Shown: piece by piece, positions 19,625 through 27,818 of the stretch
Layout of the letters: each line of letters opens with the position of its first letter
Position numbering within the stretch: the first letter of the stretch is position 1
DNA from: Endozoicomonas elysicola
Lineage (GTDB): Bacteria > Pseudomonadota > Gammaproteobacteria > Pseudomonadales > Endozoicomonadaceae
Direction of reading: 5' to 3'
Assembly: GCF_000710775.1 (NCBI RefSeq)
Contig: NZ_JOJP01000001.1
Span: 3,092,744-3,156,743, forward strand
Length of the DNA stretch: 64,000 bases
Notes under the pieces: model-generated
Database searches by the model: none
Seen by the model: only the letters and a program-made list of their open reading frames with translations
What the model was told of the DNA's origin: nothing
Translations under genes and position numbers: made by a program

Positions 19625-20452
19625 ATGAAGAAAATAACAGTAATAAAAGTATCGCTCTGTTTTTGTCTCTGGTTAATGGCTGGTTGTGCCAGTCGGTCGG
19701 TGATTCCTGAAATCGACCCTGGGGATTTGCAGCAGCCATTAAAAGTTGTCGTTTATGATGAGGTTTACTGGCCAGTTTATACCTGGTCACCTCAAGAAGC
19801 CGTGAGCCGTACGCTTAGAATTTATATTGAAGGAGATGGGCGTGCATGGTTAAGGTCTAACCGTCCTTCAATGGATCCAACCCCGGTTAACCGGCTTGTT
19901 CATCATTTGATGCTGAAGGATAAATCACCAGACCTTGCATACATAGCCCAGCCTTGCCAGTACCTCATGAATGACAATTGCAACAGGGAGGTATGGACTT
20001 TCAAACGTTACAGTCCGAAAGTGCTTGAGGCCATGAATTCGGCGGTGGCATTTCTGAAAGATAGTGGACAGTACGAAAAGCTGGAATTGATCGGTTATTC
20101 TGGTGGTGGGACGCTGGCTCTCTTAATCGCTGCACAGAGAACTGATGTCATAAGTGTCCGAACTGTGGCTGGTAACCTTTCTCCTGAATTTTTAAACCGT
20201 CATCATGGTGTCTCCGAAATACCAGCAGCACTTGATCCACTTGCTTTCAGTTCTCAATTATCGTCAATTACGCAAGCGCACTTTTTTGGGGCCAGAGACT
20301 CGATAGTCCCGAGACAGGTCAGCCATCACTACCTTAAGGCATTTGAGGATACTTCCTGCATTAATATAGAGAGAGTCGATGCTGACCACCAATCAGGCTG
20401 GATTGAACAGTGGGCACTTCTACTAGAGAGGCCACTGCCATGTGGCCTGTAA
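19625..20452 (+). CDS. Putative alpha/beta-hydrolase lipoprotein
   Basis: A 275-residue lipoprotein. The ATG at 19625 gives a signal peptide ending in the lipobox LMAGC, with the acylated Cys at residue 21. The remainder is an alpha/beta-hydrolase: nucleophile elbow LIGYSGGGTLALLI, a likely Asp in FFGARDSIVP and a likely His in DADHQSGW. It is probably an esterase or lipase anchored to the envelope. It has its own promoter region, divergent from the autotransporter, and converges with pabB. The substrate is unknown. Confidence 0.82.
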   Translation: MKKITVIKVSLCFCLWLMAGCASRSVIPEIDPGDLQQPLKVVVYDEVYWPVYTWSPQEAVSRTLRIYIEGDGRAWLRSNRPSMDPTPVNRLVHHLMLKDKSPDLAYIAQPCQYLMNDNCNREVWTFKRYSPKVLEAMNSAVAFLKDSGQYEKLELIGYSGGGTLALLIAAQRTDVISVRTVAGNLSPEFLNRHHGVSEIPAALDPLAFSSQLSSITQAHFFGARDSIVPRQVSHHYLKAFEDTSCINIERVDADHQSGWIEQWALLLERPLPCGL

Positions 20453-20464
20453 ATAGAGTTATTT

Positions 20465-21865
20465 TTATAAACAGGTTTCCAAAGTGTTCATCAGGTTTCT
20501 GACTTTGGTAATGGATTCCTGATATTCATCGTCACAGTTCGAATCAGCAACAATGGCCCCACCTCCCCAGCAATGTAACTCACCATCTTTTGCCAGAATG
20601 GTTCGGATGGTGATGCTGGTGTCCATATTGCCATCACAGCTGATATAGCCGATGGAACCACAGTATACTGTGCGAGCAACAGGCTCCAGCTCCCTGATAA
20701 TTTCCATGGCTCGTATTTTTGGGGCTCCCGTGATTGAACCTCCAGGGAATGTACTTCTGAGCAGGTCAAATGCGTCATGGTTCTCCATAAGCTGGCCTTT
20801 GATGGTACTGACCAGATGGTGGACATTGGCATAACTTTCCAGTGCAAACAACCTGGGAACAGAAACCGTTCCGGTCTTACAAACTTTACCTAGATCATTC
20901 CTCAGCAAATCGACAATCATCAGATTTTCCGATTGATCTTTCTGGCTATGTTGCAGCTCTTCAGCAATAGCGCGATCTTCTTCAGGAATATTTCCTCTTG
21001 GGCGGGTACCCTTTATCGGATTTGTAGAAACATAACCATTTTCCAGTCGAATAAATTGCTCTGGAGAGTGACTGAGAATGGTCAGATCCGGACGTGAAAT
21101 ATACGCTGAGTAGGGGGCTTTTGTTACGGTTCTAAGCCTTTTAAAAGCCTCCCACGAATTGCCACTATAGGAGGCAGTAAAACGCTGGGTTAGGTTAACC
21201 TCATAGCAATCGCCCGCCGCAATATAGTCCTGAATTTTCTGGAATGCAGCCTGATACTCAGTTGGGGACTGGGTTGGGGCGAATCGGTTGAGCAGCTTGA
21301 ATGGTGAACGTTCTGAATGAATACCCATTTGATCAATGGTGCTCAGGATTTCATTTTTGAGTGATTCTGAAATATCAGGGTGAAATACCAGGCAGGTTTG
21401 TCGCTCCTTATGATCAGAGATCAGAGCCCACTGGTAGAGACCGACGGACATAAGCGGTGTTGAAATATCACGATGGTCTATTCGGCCCGGCTCAAGGTAT
21501 TCACACAGTTCATAGCCCCAGAAACCAACCATCCCTCCCACAAAAGGCAATCCAGCATTATCGACTTTGCTCATATCGTGAAGCCGGTTTGACAATTGCG
21601 AAAAAGGCTCTGTATCAGAAAGCGTTTCTGTTTTTTGTTGAATGAGGTCTTCAATAATCAAATCACCTTCTGAGGTGAAGGTGAAGTGCAGTTCGGGGGA
21701 TGCAGTCATGATGTCATAACGGCTGAAATGATCTTTATAGATCGCCTGATTACCATCAAACGCCGAGCTGTCCAAAAAGCATGGATAAGGGAGGTTAATA
21801 AAATGTTCAAAGTAGAGACTGGTGTCGTCTTTATATTCCAGTTCCAGTATCGTCAGAGTCTTCAT
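20465..21865 (-). CDS. pabB: Aminodeoxychorismate synthase component I (PabB)
   Basis: Makes 4-amino-4-deoxychorismate from chorismate and ammonia supplied by PabA, toward p-aminobenzoate and folate. The 466 residues form the anthranilate synthase I fold. Key signatures are PIKGTRPRGNIPEEDR, with the PabB-type lysine in PIKGT that distinguishes it from TrpE, then MIVDLLRNDLGKVC, FPGGSITGAPKIRAMEII and CWGGGAIVADSNCDDEY. No fused amidotransferase domain is present, so PabA must be encoded elsewhere. It converges with the lipoprotein hydrolase, the two stops being 12 bases apart. Confidence 0.95.
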   Translation of the reverse strand: MKTLTILELEYKDDTSLYFEHFINLPYPCFLDSSAFDGNQAIYKDHFSRYDIMTASPELHFTFTSEGDLIIEDLIQQKTETLSDTEPFSQLSNRLHDMSKVDNAGLPFVGGMVGFWGYELCEYLEPGRIDHRDISTPLMSVGLYQWALISDHKERQTCLVFHPDISESLKNEILSTIDQMGIHSERSPFKLLNRFAPTQSPTEYQAAFQKIQDYIAAGDCYEVNLTQRFTASYSGNSWEAFKRLRTVTKAPYSAYISRPDLTILSHSPEQFIRLENGYVSTNPIKGTRPRGNIPEEDRAIAEELQHSQKDQSENLMIVDLLRNDLGKVCKTGTVSVPRLFALESYANVHHLVSTIKGQLMENHDAFDLLRSTFPGGSITGAPKIRAMEIIRELEPVARTVYCGSIGYISCDGNMDTSITIRTILAKDGELHCWGGGAIVADSNCDDEYQESITKVRNLMNTLETCL

Positions 21866-22046
21866 ACAGGTGTCCGAACAAAACAGCCGGCATTTTAACT
21901 GGAGCCGGAGTGCAATGTCATTGCTTGCGGTGCTTTCTTACAGACTATGACTCCACCATCAAAAAATGACATAGTGACTATTTTTATTGATCAGCCATGA
22001 GCATATAGAGTTTCTGTCATTCTTCCACTGAAATATCAGGATAATT

Positions 22047-23744
22047 ATGAAAGCTATTGTTTTCCTATCAGTTATTTTTCTAATGACAGGTGTCAGGGTG
22101 GTGTATCCAAACAGTTCGAATGCAGCTGATTTGATTTTTACCCACGGCAATATCATCACTATGGATGAGGCTTTGCCTCGTGCAGAAGCCGTTGCTGTAA
22201 AAAGTGGAAAAATTGTTTATGTAGGTACCAGCCAAAAGGTAATGGAGTTGGCTGGAGAGTATAGTGAAGTTATCGATCTGCAAGGCCTGACCATGATTCC
22301 CGGAATTCATGATGCACATATTCATGCATTAGAAGCGGGTAGTGAAGTGGGAGGGAATTGCTGGCTGGAAGCAAAGAGCCTGAAAGGCTTGAAGTCACAG
22401 CTGTTATCTTGCCTGAAAAAACAGAAAGGTACCGACTGGCTCTTGGCGTATGGGCATCATCTGGAAACGTTACTGGAAGAAGCTGAAGACCCAAAAGGTC
22501 TTCTCGATAGCTGGGTCAGTGATCGCCCGGTCGCCGTCATGGAAAGTACGTCACACTCAATATGGGTTAACTCCAGGGCTCTGGCTGCAGCCGGCATTAA
22601 AAAAAACACAAAAGATCCTGATGGTGGCATCATCATGCGCTACTTGGACGGGGCGAATGCTGGTGAACCCAATGGAATCCTGTTAGAAACAGCAGGTGAA
22701 ATGGTTTTTGACCTTGCCCTGCAACCCAACCCAACAGCTGAAGCTATTAACTATGAAGGGTTGCAATGGGTGATGGATGAGTTGCCACAATATGGCATAA
22801 CCTCCATTGCGGATGCTCGGGTTTATTGGAAGCGTGGCTGGCTGGATGTCTGGAAAAAGGCTGAAAACAATGATGACCTTACGGTACGGGTCAACCTGGG
22901 TCTTTGGGCGTATCCGAACGAAGAAGATGAAAGCCAGATTGAGTTTTTGAAAAAACAGTACCGCTTTAACCCTGAACGACTCATGCAAATCAACCAGATC
23001 AAGATTTACAGTGATGGAATCATTCACAATACCACTGCCGCTTTAAAACAACCTTATCAATTAAGCCTCTATGGCGTTCCACCCACAGGGTTGAATTATT
23101 TCGATGAGCAACGCCTGAGCACATACATCGCCCGTCTGCAGCCTTCGGGATATGACTTTCACATACATACGATTGGTGATCGTGGTGTTCATGAAGCGTT
23201 AAATGCCATTGAAAAGAATTATCTGGAAAACCCGGGTCACCGTCATCGACTCACCCATGTTGAGATGATTGATAATGAAGACATGCCCAGATTTGCCAAA
23301 CTGAATGCTATTGCTGATATGCAGGTTGCCGGCGACTTTACCCTGCCTGAAAATCATCACTGGCAAGAACCTTACCTGGGTGAACGGGCATTTCACTCTT
23401 ACCGCCTGAAAGATCTGCATGATTCCGGAGCCCACTATGTTTTAAGCAGTGACTGGACCGTTAATGATCTGAACCCATTTGTGGGAATACATAATGCAGT
23501 CAGTCGAGGTCGCGAGAGCATTTCCGTTCAACAGGCGCTCAAAGCTTATACATTGGGTGCTGCTTACGTGATGCGCAGCGAAACCCGGACAGGGAGTATC
23601 CAGACTGGTAAAGAGGCCGACCTGGTAGTGCTTGATCGGGATATCCTGTCGGTTCCCAAAAAGGCTATCAAAGAGAGCAGGGTATTGTTAACACTGTTAT
23701 CCGGCGTTACCACTTACCGAGCTGAAGACTTTGTGTTGGAATAA
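22047..23744 (+). CDS. Exported amidohydrolase (amidohydrolase_3, YtcJ-like)
   Basis: A 565-residue metal-dependent hydrolase with an N-terminal signal peptide (about 26 residues, ending SNA). The N-terminal strand set ADLIFTHGNIITMD leads to the metal site HDAHIHALEAG. Further ligands lie in FHIHTIGDRGVHEAL and LTHVEMID, and the Asp in LSSDWTVNDLNPF. The C-terminus ends with the composite sandwich GKEADLVVLDRDI. Family members hydrolyse amides or N-acyl amino acids, and the substrate here is unknown. AGGA lies six bases before the ATG. A periplasmic location is inferred from the signal peptide. Confidence 0.87.
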   Translation: MKAIVFLSVIFLMTGVRVVYPNSSNAADLIFTHGNIITMDEALPRAEAVAVKSGKIVYVGTSQKVMELAGEYSEVIDLQGLTMIPGIHDAHIHALEAGSEVGGNCWLEAKSLKGLKSQLLSCLKKQKGTDWLLAYGHHLETLLEEAEDPKGLLDSWVSDRPVAVMESTSHSIWVNSRALAAAGIKKNTKDPDGGIIMRYLDGANAGEPNGILLETAGEMVFDLALQPNPTAEAINYEGLQWVMDELPQYGITSIADARVYWKRGWLDVWKKAENNDDLTVRVNLGLWAYPNEEDESQIEFLKKQYRFNPERLMQINQIKIYSDGIIHNTTAALKQPYQLSLYGVPPTGLNYFDEQRLSTYIARLQPSGYDFHIHTIGDRGVHEALNAIEKNYLENPGHRHRLTHVEMIDNEDMPRFAKLNAIADMQVAGDFTLPENHHWQEPYLGERAFHSYRLKDLHDSGAHYVLSSDWTVNDLNPFVGIHNAVSRGRESISVQQALKAYTLGAAYVMRSETRTGSIQTGKEADLVVLDRDILSVPKKAIKESRVLLTLLSGVTTYRAEDFVLE

Positions 23745-23782
23745 CCGGTTTTTTCTGTGTCGCATCAACGAAGTATCAAAGG

Positions 23783-23829
23783 TGCTTCGTTCGATAACGA
23801 AGCATTAACATCCCACGAGAAAGGGATGT
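23783..23829. terminator. Two hairpins between convergent genes
   Basis: A perfect 9-bp stem, TGCTTCGTT and AACGAAGCA with a CGAT loop (23783-23804), is followed by a 7-bp stem, ACATCCC and GGGATGT (23808-23829). They lie between the convergent amidohydrolase and coiled-coil genes. T-runs are poor, so termination is inferred from position. Confidence 0.55.
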
Positions 23830-23839
23830 ATTGATCTTC

Positions 23840-24547
23840 TTAGAAGTATTCATGTTGGTGTAGTAAAAAAAGTTGAGCTTTAAGTGCTTTTCTTTCCTGA
23901 ATGAGCGCTGTATTTATAGCAGTAATGCTTGCATTTTCCTGATCAAGTTGAGCATTTACCCTGGTTTGCGCATTTGCATAGGCTATAGCAGTGAACTGCA
24001 ATCTGTTGCCCCTCATGCTGGTTAATTTCAGATCTAAAGCTCTCAATGCAGCTTCATTTAATTCCTGAGTTTTGTGAACTTCAGTTCTTAAGGCTTCGAG
24101 CTTTTCTTTCAATAACTCGATATCAGTGATAAAGCTTGACTCTGTAAGATCTCTGCCGCTTTTTTGGATATTTCCTTTATTAGCGGGATGTTTTTCTTCA
24201 CTCTCTTTTGAAAGCTGATTCCTTAGGGTTTTGTTTTCAATAACAAGCTCAAGGTTTAAATCTATGACTCTTTTATGCTCTTTAGACAGTTCACAGTAAG
24301 CCTCCTTGGCGCTTTTTATTTTCTTCAATTCATTTTCAACATTAACCAGAACAGTAAATCTACGGTTGGTAAGGGCTCTCATGAACAGCGTGTTGTCGGA
24401 AAAGCAAGCCCATTCATATTCTATGTATCTTTGTACTACTTCAGGTACTGCCTTGATCTGAAGGTTGTTTTCTTTCCGGTGTTTCAATATTTCACTGAAC
24501 AACCCAGTAGGGCTGTCTTTATTTTGCCGAGTGTTTTGTATGTCCAT
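23840..24547 (-). CDS. Hypothetical coiled-coil protein
   Basis: A 235-residue protein that I do not recognise. It is rich in Lys, Glu, Leu and Asn and has two predicted coiled-coil stretches: about residues 70-115 (VNVENELKKIKSAKEAY onward) and about 140-225 (IELLKEKLEALRTEVHKTQE onward). There is no signal peptide or membrane span. It is an orphan on the minus strand between the amidohydrolase and the propionate operon, and looks more AT-rich than its neighbours. It could be an accessory or host-interaction protein. The sequence alone does not show this. Confidence 0.6.
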   Translation of the reverse strand: MDIQNTRQNKDSPTGLFSEILKHRKENNLQIKAVPEVVQRYIEYEWACFSDNTLFMRALTNRRFTVLVNVENELKKIKSAKEAYCELSKEHKRVIDLNLELVIENKTLRNQLSKESEEKHPANKGNIQKSGRDLTESSFITDIELLKEKLEALRTEVHKTQELNEAALRALDLKLTSMRGNRLQFTAIAYANAQTRVNAQLDQENASITAINTALIQERKALKAQLFLLHQHEYF

Positions 24548-24748
24548 GATATTAAATTCTGTTTTTAATATAAAGTAAGATAAATCAGATGGTTATCATT
24601 TGTTTCGATCTGCTGGAAAGCATGTTTTTGATGTTCTTTAACAGTACTCGCCACGATTAAAGCGACGATGCCAAGTGGTATGGGGATGCCTGTGATATGA
24701 GACTTTTTTCTTGCTCTATAGTTCAGAAAAACGTCAGAGCTCTGGAGA

Positions 24749-24760
24749 ATTGTTTACAAT
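24749..24760. promoter_or_regulatory. Upstream palindrome, putative GntR operator 1
   Basis: ATTGTTTACAAT is a perfect 5+5 palindrome with a 2-base spacer. It shares its half-sites ATTGT and ACAAT with the site at 24808-24825, and the centres of the two are 62 bp apart, close to six helical turns. It is probably an autoregulatory operator of the downstream GntR protein. Confidence 0.5.
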
Positions 24761-24807
24761 ATAGGTAGAAATACTGATAAAAGTTCGGTATAAATGCCTC
24801 GAGCTAA

Positions 24808-24825
24808 AATATTGTCAACAATATT
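24808..24825. promoter_or_regulatory. Proximal palindrome, putative GntR operator 2
   Basis: AATATTGT and ACAATATT flank a CA spacer, a perfect 8+8 palindrome that ends two bases before the regulator's first ATG. TTGT-NN-ACAA resembles the half-site style of FCD-type GntR regulators. Its position would block transcription or translation initiation. Confidence 0.55.
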
Positions 24826-24827
24826 CA

Positions 24828-25514
24828 ATGATGCCTATGACCTCAATAGAACCAACAATTCGCCTTACTCAGGCCAGCGAAGTTACTGAGGTTCTGGTTC
24901 AGGACATTATCAGTGGCCAGTTGCCAGAGGGAAGTCGGATTTCTGAGCCAGAGCTTTCACGGCGTTATGGCATCGGTCGTGGGCCACTGCGTGAAGCCAT
25001 TCTAAGGCTTGAGGGCATGGGGCTCGTGGTTCGAGCACCGCATGTGGGTGCCAGAGTTGTCACACTGACAAGGCAGGAACTTTCGGAAATCTTTGCCATT
25101 CGAGAAGCTCTGGAAGGCATTGCTGCCCGGGAAGCGGCAAGAAACATGACCAATGAAGACCTTATTGATCTGGGTCAACTCATTGAAAGTCATGCCCGTT
25201 ATGTTGATGCACATAATGGTGAAGCCTACATGGATCAGGAAGGTGACTATGACTTTCACTATCGCATCATCAAAGCATCCGGTAACAAACGACTAATCAG
25301 AGCACTTTGCGATGAGCTATACCATCTGGTTCGCATTTACCGGCGATCATCCAATTCTGCCGCAAGACCTGAACAGGCGCTGACAGAACACCAGATGATA
25401 TATAAAGCACTCAAGGATCGAGATGGTGAATTGGCTGAGATTCTCATGCGCCGACATATCGCCCGAGCACGCCGGGAAATTGAGGCCGCCATCGAGCAGC
25501 AACAGAACGAGTAA
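24828..25514 (+). CDS. GntR family (FCD subfamily) transcriptional regulator of the methylcitrate operon
   Basis: A 228-residue regulator. The N-terminal winged helix (about 15-75) contains EVLVQDIISGQLPEGSRISE, LSRRYGIGRGPLREAILRLE and GLVVRAPHVGARV. The all-helical FCD ligand domain follows, with metal-ligand-like residues in DYDFHYRIIKASGNKRL and TEHQMIYKAL. It lies 51 bases before prpB on the same strand, the usual arrangement of GntR-type regulators of propionate catabolism in gammaproteobacteria. 2-Methylcitrate or a related acid is the expected inducer. The start could be 24828, 24831 or 24837; none has a good ribosome-binding site, and the operator sits immediately upstream. Confidence 0.88.
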   Translation: MMPMTSIEPTIRLTQASEVTEVLVQDIISGQLPEGSRISEPELSRRYGIGRGPLREAILRLEGMGLVVRAPHVGARVVTLTRQELSEIFAIREALEGIAAREAARNMTNEDLIDLGQLIESHARYVDAHNGEAYMDQEGDYDFHYRIIKASGNKRLIRALCDELYHLVRIYRRSSNSAARPEQALTEHQMIYKALKDRDGELAEILMRRHIARARREIEAAIEQQQNE

Positions 25515-25565
25515 TGCTGTTGTTAAAACTCTTAATAACAAGAAGTAAGAATCAGAGGTAACACA

Positions 25566-26405
25566 ATGAATCAAAAGAATAATGCATTAGATCGACTGAT
25601 CGCCGAGCAGGGCATTGTTACCGCTCCCGGTGTCTACGATGGTATTTCTGCACGCCTGGGTGAAGAAGCCGGTTTCTCTGCATTATACGCCAGTGGTGGT
25701 GCGATCGCTCGTAGTACTGGTGTTCCTGATATAGGTCTGCTGACGCTGACAGAAGTGGTTGATCGTGTTCGTCAGATTGTTGAAGCCACAACATTGCCTG
25801 TTATTGCCGACGCTGATACCGGTTTTGGTAATGAGGTGAATGTTAAGCGGACAGTAGAACTGTTCCGTAATGCCGGCGTCAGTGCTTTCCACCTGGAAGA
25901 TCAGGAATTTCCCAAGCGTTGCGGTCATCTCGATGGTAAGTCTCTGGTGTCTCTTGAAGAGATGTGTAAAAAAGTCTCTGTTGCCAAAAAATACGCTGGT
26001 GATGTAACCGTGATCGCCCGTACTGATGCGATTGCCGTCAGCGGCTTTGACGATGCTATTGATCGCGCCAGAGCTTACGTCGATGCCGGTGCCGACATGT
26101 TGTTTGTTGAAGCGCCACAAACCATTGAACAGATCGAAGAGATAGCCCGACAGGCTCCTGGCCCCAAGCTGATTAACATGTTTTACAGTGGTAAAACGCC
26201 ACTGGTGCCCACAGAAGATCTCAAAGCGATGGGCTATCAGCTGATCATCATTCCATCGGATCTGCAAAGAGCCGCTGTAACGGCCATGCGAGAAGTGTTG
26301 AACGTTATCAAGCGTGATGGGAACAGTGGTGCCATTGCTGACGGCATGATGACCTTCCAGGAGCGTGAGCAACTGGTTAAAACCAAAGAGTTCCTGAACC
26401 CATAA
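25566..26405 (+). CDS. prpB: 2-Methylisocitrate lyase PrpB
   Basis: Cleaves 2-methylisocitrate to pyruvate and succinate, the last step of the methylcitrate cycle. The 279 residues form a PEP mutase/isocitrate lyase barrel. Metal-binding residues are in LPVIADADTGFGN, and the catalytic Cys is residue 119 in FPKRCGHLDGK. ARTDA appears in the next strand (VIARTDAIAV). It is somewhat shorter than enteric PrpB (about 296) and diverges from it. By sequence alone an oxaloacetate decarboxylase of the same superfamily would be possible, but the position between the GntR gene and prpC settles the call. AGAGGTAAC precedes the ATG. Confidence 0.88.
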   Translation: MNQKNNALDRLIAEQGIVTAPGVYDGISARLGEEAGFSALYASGGAIARSTGVPDIGLLTLTEVVDRVRQIVEATTLPVIADADTGFGNEVNVKRTVELFRNAGVSAFHLEDQEFPKRCGHLDGKSLVSLEEMCKKVSVAKKYAGDVTVIARTDAIAVSGFDDAIDRARAYVDAGADMLFVEAPQTIEQIEEIARQAPGPKLINMFYSGKTPLVPTEDLKAMGYQLIIIPSDLQRAAVTAMREVLNVIKRDGNSGAIADGMMTFQEREQLVKTKEFLNP

Positions 26406-26587
26406 ATTGATCACTGCTGGTACTTCATCATTAAGTGATCACCAGCTTTATAGTCAATTTGAGGGAAGTCTTTTTTACAGGGAATCACAATAATTCCCGG
26501 GTACCGGCTGATGAGATGGGTAGCCTGGCTACTCTTCTGGTGCCTGACACTCAGCAAGTGAACGAAATAAAAAAACGGAGAAGTTCC

Positions 26588-27715
26588 ATGGCAGAGAAGA
26601 AATTAAGTGGTGCTGGTCTGCGTGGCCAGTCAGCTGGTGAAACCGCACTGTGTACTGTTGGCCAAACCGGATCAGGCCTGACTTACCGTGGATACGATAT
26701 CAAAGAACTGGCGGATAAAGCTCAGTTTGAAGAAGTTGCTTATCTCTTGCTTTACGGCAAACTGCCCAATCAAACCGAACTGGACGGCTACAAAGCCAAG
26801 CTGAAAGGCCTCCGCTCTCTGCCCGCTGCATTGAAAACAGTTCTGGAACAGATTCCTGCCGATGCTCATCCAATGGATGTTATGCGCACCGGCTGCTCAA
26901 TGCTGGGCAACCTGGAAACCGAACAGGATTTCTCAGAACAGAACGATCACATTGATCGCATGCTGGCTGTATTCCCAGGCATGATTAACTACTGGTACAA
27001 CTTCAGCCACAACGGTGTTCGGGTTGATGTTGATACCGATGCTGATTCCATTGCTGAGCAGTTCCTATGGACTCTGCACAACAAAAAGCCTGAGCCTCTG
27101 CATGTTCAGGTAATGCACGCCTCTCTTGTACTGTACGCTGAGCATGAGTTCAATGCTTCAACATTTACCGGCCGTGTTTGTGCTTCAACGCTCTCCGATA
27201 TTCACAGCTGTGTAACCGGTGCAATCGGCTCTCTGCGTGGCCCATTGCATGGTGGTGCCAACGAAGCGGCCATGGAAATGATCGAGAACTGGCGCTCTCC
27301 AGAAGAAGCTGAAGACAAAATCATGGGCATGCTGGCCCGTAAAGATAAGATAATGGGTTTTGGTCATGCTATTTATCGTGAATCGGACCCACGGAATGCC
27401 ATCATCAAAGAATGGTCACAAAAACTGTCTGAGCAGGTGGGTGATGAGTACCTGTATGCGGTTTCCGAGCGCGTTGAAGCCGTTATGTGGCGTGAGAAGA
27501 AACTGTTCTGTAATGCGGACTTCTTCCATGCCTCAGCCTATAACTTTATGGGTATTCCCACCAAGTTGTTTACCCCGATCTTTGTCTGTTCACGGGTAGC
27601 AGGCTGGACCGCCCACGTTATGGAGCAGCGAGCTAACAACCGTATCATCCGTCCATCTGCAGACTATACCGGACCAGAGAGTGCGGAATGGGTAGCGATT
27701 GAAGACCGCGATTAA
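26588..27715 (+). CDS. prpC: 2-Methylcitrate synthase PrpC
   Basis: Condenses propionyl-CoA with oxaloacetate to 2-methylcitrate. The protein has 375 residues, as in known PrpC (short type I citrate synthase, without the N-terminal domain of GltA). Signatures: GLRGQSAGETALCTVG, LTYRGYDIKELA, the active-site His in GPLHGGANEAAMEMI, GFGHAIYRESDPRN and a C-terminal NRIIRPSADYTGPE. ATG 26588 is preferred because GGAG lies seven bases upstream. The frame is open to 26435, but that extension is in the gap after prpB. The gap (26406-26587) holds an 8-bp inverted repeat at 26408-26441. Confidence 0.95.
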   Translation: MAEKKLSGAGLRGQSAGETALCTVGQTGSGLTYRGYDIKELADKAQFEEVAYLLLYGKLPNQTELDGYKAKLKGLRSLPAALKTVLEQIPADAHPMDVMRTGCSMLGNLETEQDFSEQNDHIDRMLAVFPGMINYWYNFSHNGVRVDVDTDADSIAEQFLWTLHNKKPEPLHVQVMHASLVLYAEHEFNASTFTGRVCASTLSDIHSCVTGAIGSLRGPLHGGANEAAMEMIENWRSPEEAEDKIMGMLARKDKIMGFGHAIYRESDPRNAIIKEWSQKLSEQVGDEYLYAVSERVEAVMWREKKLFCNADFFHASAYNFMGIPTKLFTPIFVCSRVAGWTAHVMEQRANNRIIRPSADYTGPESAEWVAIEDRD

Positions 27716-27780
27716 CCACAAAGGTCACAAGGTGCACAGAGAAGAACGTTATCTTTGTGCTCTTTGTGTTCTTCGTGGTT
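27714..27780. repeat. Dispersed palindromic repeat, copy 1 (prpC-acnD gap)
   Basis: A 67-bp imperfect palindrome that begins AACCACAAAGGTCACAA and ends CTTTGTGTTCTTCGTGGTT, overlapping the prpC stop codon. A second copy is at 35719-35786. Transcribed, it would form a long hairpin inside the prp mRNA. It resembles palindromic elements of the AACCACRAAG type found scattered in many bacterial genomes. Confidence 0.75.
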
Positions 27781-27818
27781 CATAACAATAAATTTCTTGC
27801 CCGGTGGACGTTCGACGT

